5,378 nucleotides of DNA from an uncultured Collinsella sp. (GTDB lineage Bacteria; Actinomycetota; Coriobacteriia; Coriobacteriales; Coriobacteriaceae), in the NCBI GenBank assembly GCA_958453575.1, contig CAUDYH010000111.1, positions 1-5,378 of the forward strand, in the 5' to 3' direction. This document shows, in pieces, positions 1-5,378 of the stretch (position 1 is its first letter; each line of letters opens with the position of its first letter). The notes under the pieces were generated by a model that had not been told where the DNA came from, made no database searches, and saw only the letters and a list, made by a program, of their open reading frames with translations. The position numbers and the translations under genes are program-made.

Positions 1-1358
1 CGAGCTATGGCGACTCGCCCTATCAGTCGTTCTCGGCCCGTGCGGGCAACCCCAATTTCATCGACTTTGCCGAGCTTATCGAGGCCGGCTATCTGGAGCA
101 GTGCGATATCGACGGCGTGTACCTGGGCTCCGACCCCAGCAATGTCGACTATGGTGCCATCTTTGGTGGCCGTCGTCAGATTCTCGACCGCGCCGCCGAG
201 CGCTTTGCCGCCGACAAGCCGGCCGACTTCGACGACTTTGTCCAAGCAAACGAAGACTGGCTCATCCCCTACTGCGAGTTCATGACCGTCAAGGAGGAGT
301 GCGGTCTCAAGGCCTTTTGGGAGTGGCCCGCAGAGCTCCGTACCCGCGGCGAGGCTTCTGCCAAGGTCTGCGCCGCCCATCCCGCGCGCATGCTCTACCA
401 CCAGATGACGCAGTACTTCTTCAATCGTCAGTGGAGCCGCCTCAAGGCCTATGCCAACGAGCGCGACATTCTCATCATCGGCGACCTGCCCATCTATGTC
501 TCGCGTGACTCCGTCGAGATGTGGGCGACACCTGAGCTCTTTAAGATCGACGCCGCCGGCAATCCGGTGAGCGTCGCCGGCACGCCGCCCGACCAGTTCT
601 CGGCCACCGGCCAGTACTGGGGCAACCCCATCTACGACTGGGACGCCATGGAGTCCGACGGCTTCTCCTGGTGGGAGGGCCGCATTCGCGCCGCCCTCGA
701 CATGTACGACGTCATCCGCCTGGATCACTTCCGCGGCTTCGAGGCCTATTGGGAGGTGCCGTTCTCCTCACCCGATTCGTCCTACGGTTCGTGGACGCAG
801 GGTCCCGGCCTCAAGTTCTTCAAGACGCTCGAGGAAAAGCTCGGCACGCTGCCCATCATCGCCGAGGACCTGGGCTTCCTCACCCCCGGCGTCATCGACA
901 TGCGCGACAACTCGGGCTTCCCCGGCATGAAGATCCTGCAGTTTGCCTTTGAGGGCACCAACTCGTACTACCTGCCGCATAACTACATCGCCAACACCGT
1001 CGCCTATGTGGGCACCCACGACAACGAGACGGCGCGCGGTTGGTTTGAGGGAACGGCTACCCCGCGTCAGCGCGAGCAGGCAGCCCTGTACACCCATCAG
1101 CAGGCCGGCGAACCCATCGCCGACGCGCTCAACCGAACCATCGCAGCCAGCGTGAGCGACACGTGCATCTACACCATGCAGGACCTGCTCAACTTGGGCA
1201 ACGAGGCGCGCATCAACACCCCTGCCACGCTGGGCGGCAACTGGACCTGGCGCATGCTCGACGGCGCCATCACCCGCGAGCTCGAGCACAAGCTCACCGA
1301 CTGGACCGAGACCTACTTCCGTATCCCGTCGGAAGCCGAAATCGAGCTTCCTCAATAG
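1..1358 (+). CDS. malQ: 4-alpha-glucanotransferase (amylomaltase, GH77), 5'-truncated by window edge
   Basis: Cytoplasmic enzyme that transfers alpha-1,4-glucan segments between maltodextrins and releases glucose, supplying longer chains to a phosphorylase. The frame is open from the left edge (first full codon at 3) to TAG 1356-1358, giving 451 visible residues. The family core is about 500, so roughly 45-50 N-terminal residues are missing. The first residues, SYGDSPYQSFSA, match the conserved early amylomaltase segment, so a GTG at 117 is internal and not a start. GH77 catalytic motifs are all present in visible numbering: nucleophile Asp241 in RLDHFRGFEAYW (codon 723-725), acid/base Glu288 in IIAEDLG (864-866), and transition-state-stabilising Asp340 in GTHDNET (1020-1022). 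The C-terminal part has the usual DLLNLGNEARINTPAT and NWTWR stretches. No frameshift is seen. glgP follows 128 bp downstream on the same strand, which fits joint use in glycogen/maltodextrin breakdown. Family assignment is firm; substrate preference (glycogen or imported dextrin) is inferred. Confidence 0.97.
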   Translation, partial: SYGDSPYQSFSARAGNPNFIDFAELIEAGYLEQCDIDGVYLGSDPSNVDYGAIFGGRRQILDRAAERFAADKPADFDDFVQANEDWLIPYCEFMTVKEECGLKAFWEWPAELRTRGEASAKVCAAHPARMLYHQMTQYFFNRQWSRLKAYANERDILIIGDLPIYVSRDSVEMWATPELFKIDAAGNPVSVAGTPPDQFSATGQYWGNPIYDWDAMESDGFSWWEGRIRAALDMYDVIRLDHFRGFEAYWEVPFSSPDSSYGSWTQGPGLKFFKTLEEKLGTLPIIAEDLGFLTPGVIDMRDNSGFPGMKILQFAFEGTNSYYLPHNYIANTVAYVGTHDNETARGWFEGTATPRQREQAALYTHQQAGEPIADALNRTIAASVSDTCIYTMQDLLNLGNEARINTPATLGGNWTWRMLDGAITRELEHKLTDWTETYFRIPSEAEIELPQ

Positions 1359-1406
1359 GAGCTACCGCGCCCGACCCCTCCCCACCGTGCGGACGCGCTT
1401 GCTTTT

Positions 1407-1446
1407 CCCGCGCGAGGCCACCCCAATCCCCTCGCGCGGGCTTCTT
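1407..1446 (+). terminator. GC-rich hairpin after malQ, probable intrinsic terminator or attenuator
   Basis: A perfect 11-bp inverted repeat (CCCGCGCGAGG at 1407-1417, CCTCGCGCGGG at 1430-1440) encloses a 12-nt loop and is followed by CTTCTTA. The tail is pyrimidine-rich but not a pure T run, so termination may be incomplete. It starts 48 bp after the malQ stop and ends 46 bp before the glgP start. It could end malQ transcripts fully, or let a fraction read through into glgP. Confidence 0.65.
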
Positions 1447-1476
1447 ATGAATTGCAGACATGAAACAACCCATCAC

Positions 1477-1481
1477 AGGAG
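1477..1481 (+). promoter_or_regulatory. Ribosome binding site that sets the glgP start
   Basis: AGGAG lies 5 nt before the ATG at 1487-1489. The alternative in-frame ATG at 1460 is preceded by no purine-rich Shine-Dalgarno-like stretch. This decides for the downstream start, giving a protein that begins MPQINLMELAEQ. Confidence 0.85.
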
Positions 1482-1486
1482 AAAAC

Positions 1487-3754
1487 ATGCCCCAAATTAA
1501 CCTCATGGAACTCGCCGAGCAGTCTTTTGGCACCTCGCTCGAGCAGCTCGACGACCGTCGCATTTACAAGCTGCTGGTCAAACTCGTGCAGGAGCGCTCC
1601 GCCGCCTGCCCGCTCAACAACGGCAAGAAAAAGCTCTATTACATTTCCGCCGAATTTTTGATCGGCAAGCTGCTCATCAACAACATGATCGACCTTGGCA
1701 TCTACGACGAGGTTAAGGACCAGCTCACCGCCGCAGGCCACGACCTCAACAAGATCGAGGAGTTCGAGGTCGAGCCGTCGCTCGGCAACGGCGGCCTGGG
1801 CCGCCTGGCCGCATGCTTCCTGGATTCCATCGCCACGCTGGGCTTGACCGGCGATGGCGTGGGCCTCAACTATCACTACGGTCTGTTCCGTCAGCGCTTT
1901 GTCGACAACCAGCAGAAGGCCGTCCCCGACGAGTGGCTCGGTGAGCAGGACATCCTGGTCGACGATGACCGCTCCTACACCGTCGAGTTCGGCGATTTTG
2001 CCGTTACCTCCAAGCTCGTCAACATCGATGTGCCCGGTTACGGCCAGCCCAACAAGAACCGCCTGCGCCTGTTCGACCTGGCGAGCGTCGACGACGGCCT
2101 GGTCCCCGGCAGCTCCATCGACTTCGACAAGACCGAGATCGCCAAGAACCTCACCTTGTTCCTCTACCCCGACGATTCCGACGAGCAGGGCCGCCTACTT
2201 CGCATCTACCAGGAATACTTCATGGTAAGCAACGCCGCCCAGCTCCTGATCGACGAGGCCATCGAGCGCGGCAGCAACCTGCACGATCTGGCCGACTACG
2301 CCGTGGTCCAAATTAACGACACGCACCCCACCATGGTCATCCCCGAGCTCATTCGCTTGCTCACCACCGAGCATGGCATCGAGTTTGACGAGGCCGTGAC
2401 CATCGTACGCTCCATGGTCGCCTACACTAACCACACGATTCTTGCCGAGGCACTCGAGAAGTGGCCGCTCGTCAGCCTGCAGAAGGTCTCCCCTGCCATC
2501 GCCGACATTATCGTCAAGCTCGATGAGATCGCGAAGGCCGAGCACGATGACCCGCGCGTCGCCATCATCGACGAATACGACACCGTCCACATGGCCCACG
2601 TGGACATCCACTTTGGCTTCTCCATCAACGGCGTAGCCGCCCTCCACACCAAGATCTTGGAGGACACCGAGCTTCATCCGTTCTACGAAATCTATCCCGA
2701 GAAGTTCTCCAACAAGACCAACGGCATCACCTTCCGCCGCTGGATCCATGGGGCCAACCCCGCGCTCGCCAGCCTGCTCGACGATGTGATCGGCACCGAC
2801 TGGCGCAGCACCGGCGATCTGAGCAAACTCGCCAAGTTCGCCGACGACAAGGACGTTCTTGAGCGCCTGGCCGCCACCAAGGTCGAGGCCAAGGCCATCA
2901 TGCGCCAGTTCATGGCGCTCGAGCAGGGCGTGACCATTCCCTCCAACGCCATCATCGACGTCCAGGTCAAGCGCATCCACGAGTACAAGCGTCAGCAGAT
3001 GCTCGCGCTCTACATCATCTGGAAGTACCTCGATATCAAGAACGGCAATAAACCCGAGCACCCCGTCACCATCATCTTTGGCGGCAAGGCGGCACCTGCC
3101 TACACCATCGCCCAGGACATCATCCATTTGATCCTGACACTGTCGCAGTGGATTGCAAATGATCCCGATGTGGCCCCCTACCTGCAGGTTGTCATGATCG
3201 AGAACTACAACGTCACCGCCGCCGAGCGCGTGATTCCCGCTGCCGACATCTCCGAACAGATCAGCCTGGCCTCCAAGGAGGCGAGCGGCACTTCTAACAT
3301 GAAGTTCATGCTCAACGGCGCTTTGACCCTGTGCACGCTCGACGGTGCCAACGTGGAGATTGCCGAGCTCGTGGGCGACGAGAACATCTACACCTTTGGT
3401 GCCTCTTCCAAGCAGGTCGAGCAGCTCTACGCCGACGGCAGCTATAACGCCGGCGCACTCTACCGCAAACCCGGTATCAAGCTGCTGGTGGACTTTATCA
3501 CCAACCCCGCCTTTATGGCGACCGGCAACGCCGAGCGTCTACAGCGCCTGCACGACGACATCAAGGGCAAGGACTGGTTTATGGCCCTGCTCGACATTGA
3601 GGAGTACATCCAGACCAAGGAGCGCGTGCTGGCCGACTACGAGGACCAGGACGCCTGGATGCGCAAGACGCTCATCAATATCGCCAACGCCGGCACCTTC
3701 TCGTCCGACCGCACCATCTCCCAGTACAACGACGAGATCTGGCACCTGGACTAA
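1487..3754 (+). CDS. glgP: Glycogen/maltodextrin phosphorylase (GT35), short form
   Basis: PLP-dependent cytoplasmic enzyme that cleaves terminal alpha-1,4-glucosyl units with phosphate to give glucose-1-phosphate. The protein is 755 residues from ATG 1487, chosen for its AGGAG site; stop is TAA 3752-3754. Family landmarks in order: SAEFLIGKLL (from residue 54), glycine-rich SLGNGGLGRLAACFLDS (from 98), QINDTHP and AYTNHT in the N-terminal domain, INGVAALH ending at His387 (the conserved active-site His), VQVKRIHEYKRQ (492-503, phosphate/PLP-contacting Lys/Arg), and EASGTSNMKF with the PLP Schiff-base lysine at 606 (codon 3302-3304). All key residues are present. Classical E. coli and animal enzymes are about 800-840 residues. 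This one lacks the N-terminal phospho-regulatory extension of animal enzymes and is shorter between about residues 130 and 200, so no classical phosphorylation control is expected. It is the second gene after malQ and is followed by a strong terminator. From memory, close look-alikes are phosphorylases of gut Clostridia. The choice between glycogen and maltodextrin as main substrate cannot be read from the sequence. Confidence 0.97.
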   Translation: MPQINLMELAEQSFGTSLEQLDDRRIYKLLVKLVQERSAACPLNNGKKKLYYISAEFLIGKLLINNMIDLGIYDEVKDQLTAAGHDLNKIEEFEVEPSLGNGGLGRLAACFLDSIATLGLTGDGVGLNYHYGLFRQRFVDNQQKAVPDEWLGEQDILVDDDRSYTVEFGDFAVTSKLVNIDVPGYGQPNKNRLRLFDLASVDDGLVPGSSIDFDKTEIAKNLTLFLYPDDSDEQGRLLRIYQEYFMVSNAAQLLIDEAIERGSNLHDLADYAVVQINDTHPTMVIPELIRLLTTEHGIEFDEAVTIVRSMVAYTNHTILAEALEKWPLVSLQKVSPAIADIIVKLDEIAKAEHDDPRVAIIDEYDTVHMAHVDIHFGFSINGVAALHTKILEDTELHPFYEIYPEKFSNKTNGITFRRWIHGANPALASLLDDVIGTDWRSTGDLSKLAKFADDKDVLERLAATKVEAKAIMRQFMALEQGVTIPSNAIIDVQVKRIHEYKRQQMLALYIIWKYLDIKNGNKPEHPVTIIFGGKAAPAYTIAQDIIHLILTLSQWIANDPDVAPYLQVVMIENYNVTAAERVIPAADISEQISLASKEASGTSNMKFMLNGALTLCTLDGANVEIAELVGDENIYTFGASSKQVEQLYADGSYNAGALYRKPGIKLLVDFITNPAFMATGNAERLQRLHDDIKGKDWFMALLDIEEYIQTKERVLADYEDQDAWMRKTLINIANAGTFSSDRTISQYNDEIWHLD

Positions 3755-3782
3755 CCCATTCCCCTTACCCATTCTCTTGAGG

Positions 3783-3814
3783 AACGGAGTCGTGGCAACA
3801 CGGCTCCGTTTTTT
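3783..3814 (+). terminator. Intrinsic terminator of glgP
   Basis: A 12-bp stem (AACGGAGTCGTG at 3783-3794 with CACGGCTCCGTT at 3799-3810, one T-G wobble) closes a GCAA tetraloop and runs into six T residues at 3809-3814. It begins 29 bp after the glgP stop codon. This is a textbook rho-independent terminator for the plus strand. The minus strand lacks a comparable U tract. Confidence 0.93.
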
Positions 3815-3854
3815 GTGCCCGCACGTTACCCTGTGATCCAACTCGGCCAAACAA

Positions 3855-3911
3855 TCTCGATCCGTAGCAATTACTCAACCAAAACGGTCCCAGCCGTTAC
3901 AGATTGAGACA
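3855..3911. repeat. Repeat unit 1 (degenerate left arm)
   Basis: The left arm TCTCGATCCGTAGCA carries two changes from the TCTCGATCTGTAACA form. The right arm is GTTACAGATTGAGACA at 3896-3911. The 26-nt interior (3870-3895) shares about half its positions with that of unit 3. The right arm pairs better with the left arm of unit 2 (14 consecutive bp) than with its own left arm. Confidence 0.7.
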
Positions 3912-3933
3912 TACCGGCCCCTCCCCTCGGGTT

Positions 3934-3992
3934 TATCTCAATCTGTAACATCTAGCAGGTGAAATTCGCCTTTGGTGTTACAGATTTAGATG
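3934..3992. repeat. Repeat unit 2
   Basis: The left arm is TATCTCAATCTGTAAC (3934-3949) and the right arm GTTACAGATTTAGATG (3977-3992), enclosing a 27-nt stretch that begins ATCTA as in unit 3. The arms are imperfect complements of each other. CATCTA at 3949-3954 can also pair with TAGATG at 3987-3992. Confidence 0.75.
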
Positions 3993-4014
3993 AAATGGTT
4001 AGCTCAGCGGAACC

Positions 4015-4072
4015 GTCTCGATCTGTAACATCTAACGTCCGAAATCGGCCCTATCCGTTACAGATCGAGACA
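4015..4072. repeat. Repeat unit 3 (perfect 15-bp inverted arms)
   Basis: GTCTCGATCTGTAAC (4015-4029) and GTTACAGATCGAGAC (4057-4071) are exact reverse complements across a 27-nt interior. This is the best-preserved unit and the best guess at the intact element. Confidence 0.8.
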
Positions 4073-4095
4073 AACGACCGGTCAGACAGTCCCAA

Positions 4096-4142
4096 CACAA
4101 AGAAAGGCTCCCCTCTCGCCCAGTGGACGGGAGGGGAGCCTT
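4096..4142 (-). terminator. Intrinsic terminator of the msmK-type gene
   Basis: A perfect 12-bp inverted repeat (AAGGCTCCCCTC at 4104-4115, GAGGGGAGCCTT at 4131-4142) extends inward by a wobble and two more pairs to a ~9-nt loop. Read on the minus strand the stem is followed by a T-rich tail (TTTCTTTG), placed about 70 nt past the stop codon of the minus-strand gene. On the plus strand the tail is TTATATG, so weak bidirectional activity is possible. Confidence 0.85.
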
Positions 4143-4148
4143 ATATGT

Positions 4149-4180
4149 GACCGCGGCAAAAGGATGGCAAAGCCGCAGTC
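4149..4180. other. Weak hairpin between msmK stop and its terminator
   Basis: GACCGCGGC (4149-4157) and GCCGCAGTC (4172-4180) form a 9-bp stem with one mismatch around a 14-nt A-rich loop. It sits in the msmK 3' untranslated region. It may be chance in GC-rich DNA or a transcript-stabilising stem. Confidence 0.35.
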
Positions 4181-4192
4181 GCCCAAAGGAAG

Positions 4193-4211
4193 GGCCTGGT
4201 TGCACCGGGCC
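4193..4211 (-). other. Hairpin overlapping the msmK stop codon
   Basis: GGCCTGG (4193-4199) pairs with CCGGGCC (4205-4211) with one G-T wobble around a 5-nt loop. On the minus strand it is followed by CTTCCTTTG, a pyrimidine-rich tail. It overlaps the first base of the TAG stop triplet and could act as a weak first terminator or 3'-end stabiliser. Confidence 0.4.
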
Positions 4212-5378
4212 TAGATAAGGTTCTTGCCAGAGACCTTATCGAAGAGGTGGGTCGCGTTCTTCTCGAACTTGAACCAGATGGGGTCGCCCGCCTTGAGCGC
4301 GCCCTTGGCCTCGAGGTCGACGACGGGAATGATCAGGACAAACTGGCCGTCGGGAGCAGTCACGTGGACATGCTCGGTCGAGCCCATGAGCTCGGTCACC
4401 TCGACGGTGCCCTGGAGCGCACCCTCCTCGTCCTTGTCGGCAAGCAGAATCTGCTCGGGGCGCACGCCGGCCGTAATCTCCTTCACGTCGCCGCCGTCCC
4501 AGTTGAGGGCAAGCTGAGCGCAAGTCTCCGGGGCGAGCGCCACGTTCATATCCTCGGTCTTGACAGTAAAGCCGTTGCCCGAGCGCACCAGCTGGGCATC
4601 GAAGAAGTTCATCTGCGGCACGCCGATGAAGCCGGCGACGAAGATGTTCGCGGGATGGTTGAAGACCTCCTGCGGCGTGGCGATCTGCTGGACAACGCCG
4701 TCCTTCATGACCACGATGCGGTCGCCAAGGGTCATGGCCTCGGTCTGGTCGTGAGTAACGTAGATGAAGGTGCCCTTGATCTCGTGACGCAGCTTAATGA
4801 GCTCGGCACGCATCTGGTTACGCAGCTTGGCGTCCAGGTTGGACAGCGGCTCGTCCATCAGGAAGACCTTGGGATCACGCACGATGGCGCGGCCGATAGC
4901 GACACGCTGGCGCTGGCCGCCCGAAAGCGCCTTGGGCTTACGGTCGAGGTACTGGGTAATGCCCAGAATCTCGGCCGCAGAGCGAACCTTACGGTCGATT
5001 TCGTCTTTGGGGACCTTCTTGAGCTCAAGCGTAAACGCCATGTTCTCGTACACCGTCATATTGGGGTACAGAGCATAGCTCTGGAACACCATGGCAATGT
5101 CGCGGTCCTTGGGTGCCACGTCGTTGACGCGCTTGCCGTCGATGAGCACGTCGCCCGAGGTGATGTCCTCCAGGCCGGCGATCATGCGCATCGTCGTGGA
5201 CTTACCGCAGCCAGACGGGCCAACGAGGACGATGAACTCCTGGTCGTGAACGGTGAGGTTGAAGTCCTCTACAGCGAGCACACCGTCCTCGGTAACCTTG
5301 AGGTTGTGCTTCTTCTCCTCGGTCTTCTTCTTTTTGCCAAAGAAGCCCTTCTTTTTTGACTCGTTGTTGGGATACACC
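4211..5378 (-). CDS. msmK: Sugar ABC importer ATP-binding protein (MsmK/UgpC/MalK family), N-terminus cut by window edge
   Basis: ATPase subunit that sits on the cytoplasmic face of a CUT1-type importer and powers uptake of oligosaccharides. The stop is TAG at 4213-4211. The first 388 visible residues begin VYPNNES; relatives have about 15 residues before the matching KxYP, so the GTG at 5377-5375 is an internal Val and the true start is off the right edge. Visible motifs: Walker A GPSGCGKST (53-61), Q-loop Gln99, signature LSGGQ (151-155), Walker B VFLMDEP (171-177, catalytic Glu176), D-loop SNLD (179-182), switch His209. The C-terminal regulatory/TOBE region runs from about 250, with GVRPEQI at 304-310 and MGSTEHVHV at 331-339. 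A lysine-rich insert occupies about residues 6-32, ahead of the first conserved strand. No permease or binding-protein gene is visible here, consistent with a shared MsmK-like ATPase, though partners could lie off the right edge. Maltodextrin as substrate is inferred from neighbours; ugpC and malK are equally defensible names. Confidence 0.93.
   Translation of the reverse strand, partial: VYPNNESKKKGFFGKKKKTEEKKHNLKVTEDGVLAVEDFNLTVHDQEFIVLVGPSGCGKSTTMRMIAGLEDITSGDVLIDGKRVNDVAPKDRDIAMVFQSYALYPNMTVYENMAFTLELKKVPKDEIDRKVRSAAEILGITQYLDRKPKALSGGQRQRVAIGRAIVRDPKVFLMDEPLSNLDAKLRNQMRAELIKLRHEIKGTFIYVTHDQTEAMTLGDRIVVMKDGVVQQIATPQEVFNHPANIFVAGFIGVPQMNFFDAQLVRSGNGFTVKTEDMNVALAPETCAQLALNWDGGDVKEITAGVRPEQILLADKDEEGALQGTVEVTELMGSTEHVHVTAPDGQFVLIIPVVDLEAKGALKAGDPIWFKFEKNATHLFDKVSGKNLI

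Larger units (their letters stand above)
3855..4072. repeat. Array of six alternating copies of a GTTACAGATyGAGACA motif
   Basis: Six copies of one motif alternate in orientation: minus 3855-3869 (degenerate), plus 3896-3911, minus 3934-3949, plus 3977-3992, minus 4015-4029, plus 4057-4072. Same-orientation copies lie 80-81 bp apart throughout. The array reads as three ~57-bp units (minus copy, 26-nt interior, plus copy) separated by 22-23 bp spacers. The 26-nt interiors have identical length and partly shared sequence (AAAACGGTCC, AAATTCGCC, AAATCGGCC). Adjacent copies can pair as hairpins in several mutually exclusive ways. The pattern resembles BIME/REP-type palindromic elements or a regulator-binding array. 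Alternating orientation and lack of full-length direct repeats argue against CRISPR. Function is unknown. Confidence 0.85.
3815..4210. other. Non-coding region between convergent glgP and msmK
   Basis: This stretch has no convincing gene. The only plus-strand open frame of note (3959-4150) runs through repeats and a terminator stem, has no Shine-Dalgarno site and resembles nothing. The local composition is richer in A/T than the flanking genes. The left part (3855-4072) is an alternating inverted repeat array. The right part (4104-4211) holds three successive hairpins. I see no clear sigma-70 promoter in it, and none is needed for the flanking genes, which both end here. Confidence 0.8.

Noticed and set aside
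117..119. GTG as the malQ start
   Set aside because: The frame is open to the left edge and codes for conserved amylomaltase sequence (GDSPYQSFSA) upstream of it.
768..1355. Minus-strand open frame opposite malQ
   Set aside because: Same codon-bias artefact, lying wholly within malQ.
1460..1462. Upstream ATG as the glgP start
   Set aside because: No ribosome binding site precedes it, whereas AGGAG sits at the right distance before the ATG at 1487.
2195..3127. Minus-strand open frame (310 codons) opposite glgP
   Set aside because: Antisense shadow of the phosphorylase; low-complexity Val/Asp/Gly-rich translation caused by codon bias.
3985..4060. tRNA-like segment (GGTTAGCTCAGCGG resembles a D-arm)
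   Set aside because: There is no closing GAGC in the D-arm, no T-loop GGTTCGAATCC and no acceptor stem; the likeness is limited to one short stretch.
3855..4072. CRISPR array
   Set aside because: Copies alternate in orientation, are only ~15-16 bp and diverge, and the same-direction period of ~80 bp is too long. No cas gene is present.
3959..4150. Small open frame of 63 codons on the plus strand
   Set aside because: It starts without a ribosome binding site, crosses two repeat arms and a terminator stem, and has no recognisable features.
4247..5359. Long plus-strand open frame (370 codons) opposite the ABC ATPase gene
   Set aside because: It mirrors a confidently identified gene in GC-rich DNA where antisense stops are rare. 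Its translation resembles no known fold, and there is no Shine-Dalgarno site before its first codon.
5375..5377. GTG as the start of the minus-strand ATPase gene
   Set aside because: Family members have about 15 more residues before the matching KxYP motif, and no upstream sequence is available to show a start.

Overview
The window looks like chromosomal DNA from a GC-rich gut actinobacterium, most likely a Coriobacteriia member such as Collinsella. This rests on the strong G/C bias at third codon positions, the style of the three proteins, and the pairing of glycogen/maltodextrin enzymes with an MsmK-type sugar ATPase. It is an inference from protein recognition, not from a marker gene.

Layout: (1) positions 1-1358, plus strand, carry the 3' nine-tenths of a GH77 4-alpha-glucanotransferase (malQ); its start lies off the left edge. 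(2) 1359-1486 is a short gap with a GC-rich hairpin that looks like an intrinsic terminator or attenuator, followed by a clear ribosome binding site. (3) 1487-3754, plus strand, is a complete 755-residue glycogen/maltodextrin phosphorylase (glgP), followed at 3783-3814 by a strong intrinsic terminator. (4) 3815-4210 is non-coding. It contains an array of six copies of a ~15-16 bp motif in strictly alternating orientation, organised as three ~57 bp units repeated every ~80 bp, then a series of hairpins that includes the terminator of the gene on the other strand. (5) 4211-5378, minus strand, is the ATP-binding subunit of a CUT1-type sugar ABC importer (MsmK/UgpC/MalK family); its first ~15 residues lie off the right edge.

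How the genes fit together: MalQ rearranges short maltodextrins into longer chains and releases glucose. GlgP phosphorolyses the longer chains from the non-reducing end to glucose-1-phosphate. An MsmK-type ATPase would power uptake of oligosaccharides such as maltodextrins, and in other bacteria one such ATPase often serves several importers. The transporter gene is convergent with malQ-glgP, so it is not in the same operon.

No new enzyme system is visible: the three genes are recognisable housekeeping carbohydrate genes. The least explained element is the alternating repeat array between the convergent genes. Secondary points of interest are the lysine-rich insert in the ATPase, the short phosphorylase type, and the terminator-like hairpin inside the malQ-glgP pair.
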